A stretch of 64,000 nucleotides of DNA from contig JBAIAC010000007.1 in assembly GCA_037349315.1 (NCBI GenBank), forward strand, positions 50,679,001 to 50,743,000, read 5' to 3'. Position numbers and translations under genes: made by a program. Below the pieces are notes generated by a model that worked only from the letters and a program-made list of their open reading frames with translations, had not been told where the DNA came from and made no database searches. Numbering within the stretch: the stretch's first letter is position 1; each line of letters starts with the position of its first letter. Below are positions 42,531-51,455 of the stretch, piece after piece. Source of the DNA: Chelydra serpentina. Its lineage: Eukaryota > Chordata > Testudines > Chelydridae.

Positions 42531-45436
42531 AAATACAATAATTTAATACACTTGTAGATAATAGGCATCCTATTATATCAATAGGGAAATATGTGCTGGG
42601 ATCTGTATTCATTACAATATGCACTGTTCATCTGTTGACTGATAATTTACTGAAACAAATACACGGGGAGCAAAACAGAACATTTGTTTAAAACTGAGTA
42701 AATGTCTACTGTTTATACACATTAGAATATACAATACCTACATAAACACATTTGGACGTAATTAAATTTTAAAATTTAATTTTAGAGAGATTTTCCAAAT
42801 CACTCAGCATTGGCTTAACTCTGCTCCCATTTAAGATAATCATAAAACTCCCATGGACTTCAGTGAGAGCAGAAATAGGTCAACACTGAGTACTTTGGAA
42901 AATGTTGGGAATTCTGAGCATGAGTTATATATATATATAGATAGATATATATAGTTTGAGAGGTTTTTATAATAAAACTTAAATCATAAGGTCAGGATTT
43001 TCAAAAGTGCTACATATCTTTTTTTATATCTTTGGAAAATGATCTAGTTTGGAAATTTCTGAGGGAGAAATATTATAATGTTCTCTGTTTAGGTTTACAA
43101 TACCTGCCTCTTGAAATGTTCTGAAGTAAAACAGACTTCATCAGCATGAAATAGAGAATCATAAGAAATTATATATTTAGTGACATTTTTATAGGTGATC
43201 ATATTTTTAATTTAAATGAATAGAAGAGGTATTGTTTTGTTATTCACTAAAAACTCCTCAGATGGTATCAAAACATCCTTTTGTGAGCACAGAGTTCTCA
43301 CTTTCCACAGAGACATGAGTCACTCTAGCCTACTTCAATAGTAAACAAGAAGAAATTGTTCTAAAAGCATATAAGCCTTCCTGCTACTGTTCATTTTAAC
43401 ATTTATGTAGGACAGGGTGGAGCAACCACAGAATGTTAACTATTAAGTCTTCTCAATTGCTAGACTTTCATTTTATTTTTTGTATTGTTTTCCCATCCAT
43501 GAATTTACAGGTCCATAAAATAAATTCATATTTTACAAGAAATTGTAATTTAAATGTTGGGATTTTGTTTGTTCTAAACTAATTTGTTCCGGTCATGTCA
43601 GTTGGTCTGTCTGTCTTTAGAGCAATGAAGAATAACCATAAGAGGCACAGGGTACCTCAGTCTGTAATTGCTGATTTAAGGCAAAATTATTAAAGATTTA
43701 TTTTAGAACATGTAAATTAAGCGGTGGCTAGACTTTATAGTCTGACTTTGGAAAATTATTTGTTTAGATTAGACTAAGTAAATAATAGAATTAAATGACT
43801 AGCAAGTTTGCAATTTCTAGGATCTGCATAGAAATGCAAGGCTCCTCTGTTGAGCAACTGTAAGCAGATGTATGCTAAAACCCTGTCTAACGATGAAGAG
43901 TTACTACTGTTGTGTTGCAGTAGCAGGAGCATCTTGTTAACATCAACCAGGATATGATGGGTTGGATTGTATCTCTCTGAAGGAGTCTGTAATAGAGGAC
44001 ACCTGCAGGGAATATTCTAGGGAAAGTTTGGGGAGAAATCTTAGCCTGAGATTTATTGGATTATCTGACCCATCAATAAATCAAACTCCAGGAAAGGTAT
44101 AAATTTGGACTAAATACAGTGCGTGTATATGTAGTGTTCAGAGCTGGATAGGAGCTACAACTGCTCGTAATGTCTTTACTTTGATAGGAATTGCCATACT
44201 AGAACAGCTAATCCATCTTGTCAAATAGTCTACATCTGACAGTAGTCTACAATGGGGGCTTCTTAGAAAAACTAGACAAGTGTAAAGGTGATACAATTAC
44301 ACCTATTTCTGTCCGTTTTTAGCTAGGTAGAGAAGAGTTCCATTTGAGATTTAGAGTCTGATTCTGCAATTCCTATAAGTAAAGGTTTGCGGATTGGCCC
44401 ACAAATTGCAGGGATTTCTGTGGTCACTAATAAGGAGTTTCAAAAAGATTTCAGGACAGTAATGTCAACAGGGTTCAATAGATTTAACTGATGGCAGAAT
44501 TTGGCCCATATGCTCAAACATACTTTTTTTTTTTTCATCTGAGACTGCAAACCAGTCCTCAGTTAATTGTACTTTTAATTAGTATTTTTCTTCTGAAAAT
44601 TCTAGGCATGTCCTTCACACCTTATCTTTTAAAAAATTAAAGCCAGGCTTTATATAACCTATAAGCTATGTTGAAATAAACATAAATTTTAGTGCCAAAT
44701 GCTTAATCAAAATTCTGCATACAGTATAAAGAGCCTAAAGATTTTATCCATCCTATTACCTATCTGAACATTCTGTGTGCCTAGTTCTTCTCTCAGTATC
44801 TCCAGTATAAATCCTAAGCAATTCCCACATGCAAAGGACCATCTATATGTGGACTTTCCCCCCTACCTTGTGAAAGAGAGGCTAGGCAGTCCATGGCACT
44901 TTCCCTTTGGATTCCACCAAAGCCTCTATGGTCCAGTATCCATAATGAGTGGGCCAAGGATAGCCTGAGGGTGGATGTACATTATTCTGTGGAGAATCCC
45001 CAATAATACAATATAATCCCATCTTGTATAATCTTTTCTGGAGAACCTCACCCCAGGGATCCCAGGAGCAGCTGTGGTCAGGAGGTGGCCCTTCTAGGTG
45101 GTTGCTGCCAGGATCTGAGCCAGAGGTGATGTGGAGGCACAGATCCTCTACTCAGATCCTGGGGTACCCTGGATTGGCCAGGCTTGGGAGCAGTTCCAGC
45201 AGGAGAGGCAGTGAGTGGGCTGATATGGAGGATCTCCTTGAGAGGATGCTTGTGAAGATTTCTCCCCCAAAGCCTCCTTCCACCATGCAACTCATGGGAG
45301 GATGTGTTCTGTGCCACAGACTTCATGGTGTTACTCTGGATTTTCATTGGCATTACTGAAAGCAGAATTTGTCCCTGTCACTGTTGTCCTAGCCACTTAC
45401 TGATGAAGAAGAGTTATAGTAAGAATGATAATAGAA
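42531..45436. other. 2.9 kb without recognised genes
   Basis: AT-rich with an ATATATAT/AGATAGAT microsatellite at about 42925-42953. A 111-codon frame at 45024-45359 has no recognisable domain, and the antisense strand is open over most of the same stretch, so it is not called. Confidence 0.45.
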
Positions 45437-45724
45437 TTTAGAGCTGTGAAAATAACTGATCTTTTGGTTTGCTGGCAATTCAGAAAAATGGAAAAAAGTT
45501 CATATAGGCTCAACCTGAAACTAATTTTTTTCTAAATTTTTGGTGACTCAAAAGTTGGAGAAAATTGTTTTGGGTTGAACAAAATGTTTTGTTTGATCTG
45601 GGGTATTTTAAACTGTTTTACTAGTAAAAGCAAAGGAAATTTGGAAACAAAGAGCTAGATTAACAAAGGGATTTAGGCACCATTCACAAAACCAAAGAGG
45701 AGGTGGATGCCCCACCTTAGACCT

Positions 45725-47324
45725 CGGTCTTCACAGACAAGGTGAGCTCCCAGACGGCACTGGTCAACGCAATATGGGGAGAAGGTGAGCAGCCCTCAGT
45801 GGTGAAAGAACAGGTTAAGGACTATTTAGAAAAGCTAGACGTGCACAAGTCCATGGGTCCAGATCTAATGTATCCAAGGTTGCTGAGGGAGTTGGCTGAT
45901 GTGATTGCAGAGCCATTTGCCATTTTATCTGAAAATTCATGGCGCTCGGGGAAGGTCCTGGACGATTGGAAAAAGGCAAATATAGTGTCCTTATTTAAAA
46001 AAAGGGAAGAAAGAGAACCCGGGGAACTACAGACTGGCCAGCCTCACTTCAGTTCCCAGCAAAATCATGAAGCAGGTCCTCAAGGAATCCATTTTGAAGC
46101 ACTTGGAGGAGAGGAAGGTGATCAGGAACAGTCAACATGGATTCACCAAGGATAAGTCATGCCTGACCAACCTGACTGCCTTCTATGATGAGATAACTGG
46201 CTCTGTGGATATGGGGAAAGTGGTGGATGTGATGTATCTTGACTTTAGCAAAGCTTTTGATATGGTCTCCCACAGTATTATTGACAGCAAGTTTAAAAAG
46301 TATGGATTGGATGAATGTACTATAAGGTGGATAGAAAGCTGGCTAGACTGTCAGGCTCAGCGGGTAGTAGTCAATGGCTCTATGCCTAGTTGGCAGCTGG
46401 TATCAAGCAGAGTGCCCCAGGGGTCGGTCCTGAGGCCAGTTTTGTTCAACATCTTTATCAATGATCTGGATGATGGGATTAATTGCACCCTCAGCAAGTT
46501 CGCAGATGACACTAAACTGGGGGGAGAGGTAGATATGCTGGAGGGTAGGGATAAGGTCCAGAGTGACTTAGACAAATTGGAGAATTGGGTCAAAAGAAAT
46601 CTGATGAGGTTCAACAAGGACAAGTGCAGAATCCTGCACTTAGAAAGGAAGAATCCCATGCATCGCTACAGGCTGGGGACCGACTAGCTAAGCAGAAGTT
46701 CTGCAGAAAAGGACCTGGGGATTACAGTAGATGAGAAGCTGGATATGAGACAGCAATGTGCCCTCATTGCCAAGAAGGCCAACGGCATATTGGGCTGTAT
46801 CAGTAGGAGCATTGCCAGCAGATTGAGGGATGTGATTATTCCCCTCTATTCGACACTGGTGAGGTCACACCTGGAGGATTGCGTCCAGTTTTGGTCCCCC
46901 CACTACAGAAGGGATGTGGACAAATTGGAGAGAGTCCAGCAGAGGGCAACAAAAATGATTAGGGGGCTGGGACACATGACTTACAAGGAGAGGCTGGGGG
47001 GAAAAAGGGTTATTTAGTCTGCAGAAGAGAAGAGTGAGGGGGGATTTGATAGCAGCCTTCATCTACCTGAAGGGGGCTTCCAAAGAGGATGGAGCTAAGC
47101 TGTTCTCTGTGGTAGCATATGACAGAACAAGAAGCAGTGGTCTCAAGTTGCAGTGGGGGAGGTCTAGGTTGGATATTAGGAAACACTTTTTCGCTAGGAG
47201 GGTGGTGAAGCACTGGAATGGGTTACCTAGGGAGATGGTGGAATCTCCATCCTTAGAGGTTCTTAAAGACCGGCTTGACAAAGCCTTGGCTGGGATGATT
47301 TGGTTGGTGTTGGTCCTGCTTTGA
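45725..47324 (+). pseudogene. CR1 ORF2 fragment (RT and C-terminal tail), broken
   Basis: RT residues run from DYLEKLDVHKSMGPD through [26 protein letters not shown] and the catalytic FADDTKL to the tail [14 protein letters not shown]. Lesions seen: a frameshift near 46010-46025 (KREEREPGELQTGQ is off frame), a TAG stop at 46685-46687, and another frameshift near 46990-47030. The endonuclease is missing. Useful as a reference for the one-base deletion in the other copy. Confidence 0.85.
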
Positions 47325-47383
47325 GCATGGATTGGACTAGATGACCTCCTGAAGTCTCTTCCAACCCTAATATGCTATGATTC
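45725..47383 (+). mobile_element. CR1 LINE, 5'-truncated and decayed
   Basis: Starts inside ORF2 (TDKVSSQTALVNAIWG) and ends at the CR1 terminus CTATGATTC. The 7-base duplication TAGACCT at 45718-45724 and 47384-47390 defines both borders. Close relative of the CR1 at 4868-8903 (near-identical RT residues), in opposite orientation. Confidence 0.88.
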
Positions 47384-47823
47384 TAGACCTAATAGCCCAG
47401 TAGCTAAATAAACATTAGGTAAGGACTGGAGCCCAGGCGTCCCGCACCCCTAGGTGAATTCCATAACCACCAGGCTACAATGTTATTCTTGCTCTCCCTC
47501 TGTCTCTCTGGCTCAATGATTACCCCTAAATACCCAGTAGCCTGGTGACTAGGGCAGCCTGCTAGAGAGAGGTAGACCTTGGTTCAAATCCCTGCTTCAG
47601 AGGGACCCCATGCCAGCTGAGTGCCTTAACCACTGGACTATTCTGGTGCGGGGGGGACCACCCCATTTAGTGAATGGTGCCTAAATACCCTTGTGAATGT
47701 AGGCCAGAAAATTGAAACAATTTATTTTGGAAATGTCAAAATGAACCATTTTGATATTGCTGATTTTTTTTAGTTTTTTCTATAAGAAAAGAGTTTTGTC
47801 TGAAAAAATTCTCACAGCTATAA

Positions 47824-48422
47824 AAAAAAAGTTAGATCACCATTTGTTTTGAGCCACAATGTTAGATTTTTTTTAATGATAAACAGGTTGTTGTGTTTAT
47901 AGGTTAGGTAATAAAGACCTCCCTCAAATTCAGGGCTCAATCCTTCTCCCATTGAAGTCCATAGCAAAAATTCCATTGCCTTTAGTGGTGTATCAGATAG
48001 GGAATTAGTAATTTAGGGACTTCTAGATGTGGATAATATGTAGGATATTATGGATAGTGGTGAATATGTTAGTTCTTGTATTTCTTATGTTAAGCTTAGT
48101 TTTCACAACAGACTATATAGCAATAAATCTAAACTTCAACTTGAATACCCACTCATCAAAATAATCCAAACAATTGACTAATTACTTCAGGAAGCAGCTG
48201 ACTTCTACTTAATTCTCAGGTTTTTGATGGCATGTTCTTGACCTAGTCATTGGTGATATCTGTCCCTTTGTCCTATGCTTCCCAAGGAGCTGTAGGGCAT
48301 ATATAGTAGCTGGTCCATTTCCCACTCCTTTCCACAGATTCCTCCCTCTATGCTTGTTAAATAAATATTGAATCATTCAATTTACAGTGAAAAATACCTA
48401 ATTTCTTTTTAAAGTGACACAA
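47824..48422. other. AT-rich sequence without recognised genes
   Basis: No open frame or terminal repeat recognised. Confidence 0.4.
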
Positions 48423-48433
48423 TGTGAAGAAAA

Positions 48434-48582
48434 GTATCAGAGGGGTAGCCGTGTTAGTCTGGATCTGTAGAAGCGACAAAGGGTCCTGTGGCACCTTATA
48501 GACTAACAGAGGTATTGAAGCTTATGCTTCAATACCTCTGTTAGTCTATAAGGTGCCACAGGACCCTTTGTCGCTTCTACAG
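48434..48582. mobile_element. Penelope-like terminal sequence folded into a perfect 57-bp palindrome
   Basis: After GTATCAGAGGGGTAGCC and a short lead, 48465-48521 and 48526-48582 are exact reverse complements (57 of 57) around the loop TTAT. The 11-base duplication TGTGAAGAAAA flanks the unit (48423-48433 and 48583-48593). The arm equals the 3' terminal sequence of the Penelope copy at 48685-49887 (AGACTAACAGAGGTATTGAA in the opposite sense). So this is a complete insertion made only of terminal sequence in head-to-head form. Confidence 0.9.
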
Positions 48583-48672
48583 TGTGAAGAAAATATTTTA
48601 GCTTTTCTTTCAGTGGGTGCAACTACTTTTACCTGGAAATGTTTAATTTCATAGCCTCTAATTATCATACAG

Positions 48673-48684
48673 ATATTAATGTAT
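48673..48684. repeat. Target-site duplication ATATTAATGTAT of the Penelope copy
   Basis: Repeated exactly at 49888-49899, right after the element end CGCTTCTAC. Confidence 0.9.
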
Positions 48685-48715
48685 CCAGTATCAGAGGGGT
48701 AGCCTAGACACCACG

Positions 48716-49714
48716 GTGCAAATAAGCGATGGTCACATTAATACCACCCTATACCGAAAACCCACTGACCGCTATGCCAACCTACATGCCTCCAGCTTCC
48801 ATCCCGGACACACCACACGATCCATTGTCTACAGCCAAGCACTGAGGTACAATCGTATTTGCTCCAACCCCTCTGACAGAGACCAACACCTACAAGATCT
48901 TCACCAAGCATTCTCAAAACCACGCTACCCACATGAGGAAATAAGAAAACAGATCAACAGGGCCAGACGTGTACCCAGAAGCCTCCTGCTGCAAGACAAA
49001 CCAAAGAAAGAAACCAACAGAACTCCTCTGGCCATCACTTACAGTCCTCAGCTAAAACCTCTCCAACGGATCATCAGTGATCTACAACCCATCCTGAACA
49101 ATGATCCCTCACTTTCACAGGCCTTGGGAGGCAGGCCAGTCCTCGCCCACAGACAACCCGCCAACCTGAAGCATTTTCTCACCAGCAACTACACACCGCA
49201 CCATAATAACTCTAACTCAGGAACCAATCCATGCAACAAACCTCGATGTCAACTTTGCCCACATATCTACACCAGGAACACCATCACAGGACCTAACCAG
49301 ATCAGCCACACCATCACCGGTTCATTCACCTGCACATCCACCAATGTAATATATGCCATAATATGCCAGCAATGCCCCTCTGCTATGTACCTCGGTCAAA
49401 CTGGACAGTCCTTATGCAAAAGGATAAATGGACACAAATCAGATATAAGGAATGGCAATATACAAAATCCTGTAGGAGAACACTTCAACCTCCCTGGACA
49501 CACAATTGCAGACCTAAAGGTAGCCATCCTGCAGCAAAAAAACTTCAGGACCAGACTCCAAAGAAAAACTGTAGAGCTTCAGTTCATTTGCAAATTTGAC
49601 ACCATCAGCTCAGGACTAAACAAAGACTATGAATGGCTAGCCAACTACAAAAGCAGTTTCTCCTCCCTTGGTGTTCACACCTCAACTGCTAGAAGAGGGC
49701 CTCACCCTCCCTGA
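48716..49714 (+). CDS. Penelope-like protein, C-terminal part with GIY-YIG endonuclease (partial)
   Basis: About 332 residues, open from the truncation point (first codon GTG, no true start) to TGA. Residues 1-60 are the end of the RT region (LYRKPTDRYANLH). A Cys cluster at C173, C178 and C181 precedes the GIY-YIG domain: VIYAI at 211-215, YLGQTG at 225-230, R236, H240 and the metal-binding E255 in NPVGEHFNLPGH. This enzyme cuts the target to prime reverse transcription. The RT catalytic core (YxDD) is lost with the 5' end, so the copy is inactive, but the endonuclease frame is undamaged. Confidence 0.9.
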   Translation: MQISDGHINTTLYRKPTDRYANLHASSFHPGHTTRSIVYSQALRYNRICSNPSDRDQHLQDLHQAFSKPRYPHEEIRKQINRARRVPRSLLLQDKPKKETNRTPLAITYSPQLKPLQRIISDLQPILNNDPSLSQALGGRPVLAHRQPANLKHFLTSNYTPHHNNSNSGTNPCNKPRCQLCPHIYTRNTITGPNQISHTITGSFTCTSTNVIYAIICQQCPSAMYLGQTGQSLCKRINGHKSDIRNGNIQNPVGEHFNLPGHTIADLKVAILQQKNFRTRLQRKTVELQFICKFDTISSGLNKDYEWLANYKSSFSSLGVHTSTARRGPHPP

Positions 49715-49794
49715 TTAAGCTTACCTAGTTATCTCTAGCCTGAATCTTCCCTGCACATTTATATTTATATCTGCCTCTGGACATTTCCACTGCT

Positions 49795-49840
49795 TGCATC
49801 CGAAGAAGTGGGTATTCACCCACGAAAGCTTATGCTTCAA
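49795..49840 (+). ncRNA. Decayed hammerhead-ribozyme-like motif in the Penelope terminal repeat
   Basis: GTGGGT ATTC ACCCAC (49808-49823) forms stem II with a four-base loop and is followed directly by GAAA (49824-49827), the second core box. The box before the stem reads CCGAAGA where an active ribozyme has CUGANGA. Penelope-like terminal repeats are known to carry hammerhead ribozymes (established). Given two changes in the core box, activity is unlikely. Confidence 0.5.
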
Positions 49841-49899
49841 TACCTCTGTTAGTCTATAAGGTGCCACAGACCCTTTGTCGCTTCTACATATTAATGTAT

Positions 49900-50434
49900 G
49901 TAATTGTACAGGTAGAACTAGTTCTATAATAATGTAATTTCCTAACATAACACCTTTTATCCAAAGATCTCAGTGAGATCTTTCTAAATATTAGGCCTCA
50001 TAACACCCTGAATGTTAGGTAAGTTTTATCATAATACCCATGTTTCCCCAAGGAAGTAGAGGACGCCTCATGACTTGAAATAGAACTAGAGGAGGACAAA
50101 GCACTAACAAATATTATTTATGAAGCAATCCTGCATTTGCAGACATAGAATGAGATAACCAAGAGCAAAATCCTGCTTATTTATTGTGATTACTCATGGG
50201 AATAAGGAGAGCAGATTTGGCCCTTAGTCTTTTCCATCTCTATTTTCTTTGCTTTTTATATGGCTAAACTGAGGCACAGAGTGGTGGTAAATGACTTGGC
50301 TGACTCCCAGTCCACTGCTCTAACAACATTTCCTCTACATTTCTTTGGAATTCTTCTCCTCATAGAAGAGCTTTACAAAAATCTGTGTCTGACACTTATG
50401 CATAAGCCATCAAACTGGGAAAATATTTTGTATC
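49900..50434. other. AT-rich sequence with a MIR-like remnant
   Basis: CTAAACTGAGGCACAGAGTG near 50263 and TGACTTGGCTGACTCCCAGT are MIR-like. No gene recognised. Confidence 0.4.
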
Positions 50435-50437
50435 TTA

Positions 50438-50733
50438 GGGCTGGTCTACACTAACCCCCCAATTCGAACTAAGATACGCAACTTCAGCTACGTGAATAAC
50501 GTAGCTGAAGTCGAAGTATCTTAGTTCGAATGAAAAGGTACTTACCCGGGGTCCACACGCAGCGCGCAGGCTCCCCCGTCGACTCCGCCTACTCCGTTCG
50601 CGGAGTAGGATTACAAGCGTCGACGGGGGAGCACTTCCTGGTTCGATTTATCGCGTCTAGACAAGACGCGATAAATCGAACCCAGAAGATCGATTGGACT
50701 CCTCCGACGCGACGCGTAAGTATAGATGTACCC
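50438..50733. mobile_element. Harbinger MITE with three consecutive hairpins
   Basis: Starts GGGCTGGTCTACACTA and ends TATAGATGTACCC, flanked by TTA at 50435-50437 and 50734-50736 (Harbinger target). The interior consists of three fold-backs. 50461-50532: ATTCGAACTAAGATAC against its complement. 50570-50632: GCTCCCCCGTCGAC / GTCGACGGGGGAGC, with inner CCTACTCCG TTCG CGGAGTAGG. 50640-50682: GGTTCGATTTATCGCGTCT against its complement. TIRs resemble those of the autonomous element at 56498, which could mobilise it. Confidence 0.85.
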
Positions 50734-50736
50734 TTA

Positions 50737-51176
50737 GAAATAACTGCTACATGGAAATGCTGTGCCTTATGAAGCAGTAAATGCAACTCTTTACCTCTGC
50801 TTTAGAATTTATGACTGTGAATATCTGAAGCTGAGGTATTTTTATAGTGTGCCTTTCATTGTTATTGCTACTAAACTGAAAAAGGCAATTTTAAAAAAAG
50901 AGGCTGTCACAATTAGCTGCATATTTTTGAAGTTTGGTTCCAAGACAGACCACAGTATTGATTAATGTTAAATTAAGAGAAAAGTTATGCATTGGCAGAC
51001 AATCAAAGTGAAGGATTAACACACTGCTCTTTCAACAGCTTTTAGTTAGCACTAGTTTTATAATGTGTTAATTGGATAAAAGCTCAGTTTTTTGATAGGC
51101 TGATGAAAGTTCACTTTTTGCACAATAGTTATATCCAAGGCATTTCTCAAGTATTGCACTTAATGGCTGGTTTACT
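50737..51176. other. AT-rich sequence without recognised genes
   Basis: No supported feature. Confidence 0.4.
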
Positions 51177-51455
51177 AGGGGTCGGCAACCTTTCAGACAT
51201 GGTGTGCCGAGTCTTCATTTATTCACTCTAATTTAAGATTTCACGTGCCAGTAATACATTTTAACATTTTTAGAACGTCTCTTTCTATAAGTCTATAATA
51301 TATAACTAAACTATTGTTGTATGTAAAGTAAATAAGGTTTTTAAAATGTTTAAGAAACTTCATTTAAAATTAAATTAAAATGCAGAGCCCCCCGGACTGG
51401 TAGCCAGGACCCAGGCAGTGTGAATGCCACTGAAAATCAGCTTGTGTGCTGCCTT
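51177..51455 (+). mobile_element. hAT MITE, AGGGGTCGGCAACC family, right end lost
   Basis: AGGGGTCGGCAACCTTTCAG opens the element. GCCGAGTCTTCATTTATTCA, an AGTAAATAAGGTTTTTAAAA stretch and ATGCAGAGCCCCCCGGACTG follow, a layout I recognise as a common reptilian hAT-derived MITE. The copy breaks off near GTGCTGCCTTTGG, and the expected inverted end is absent. Confidence 0.6.

Larger units (their letters stand above)
45437..47823. mobile_element. TIR-bounded repeat split by a CR1 insertion
   Basis: Outer ends AGAGCTGTGAAAAT (45437) and ATTCTCACAGCT (47823) are inverted. A second inverted pair inside is GGGATTTAGGCACCATTCAC (45668-45687) and GTGAATGGTGCCTAAATACC (47670-47689). Between them, 47391-47660 contains tRNA-like strings such as TAGACCTTGGTTCAAATCCC. 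The element ran continuously from CCTTAGACCT to AATAGCCCAG before CR1 entered at TAGACCT. Related ends are seen at 61897-62403. Superfamily not determined. Confidence 0.5.
48685..49887 (+). mobile_element. Penelope-like retroelement, 5'-truncated
   Basis: Begins with a 20-base terminal head (CAGTATCAGAGGGGTAGCC) joined directly to the inside of the coding region, runs through the GIY-YIG domain, and ends with the terminal sequence CTTCAATACCTCTGTTAGTC onward to CGCTTCTAC. A 12-base TSD encloses it. A terminal head plus internal truncation is typical of Penelope-like elements, where a partial terminal repeat precedes the truncated copy (family knowledge). Confidence 0.9.

Noticed and set aside
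44777..45359. 111-codon frame with Ser/Gly-rich middle as a host exon
   Set aside because: No splice sites fitting the frame, an overlapping 91-codon antisense frame, and no recognisable domain.
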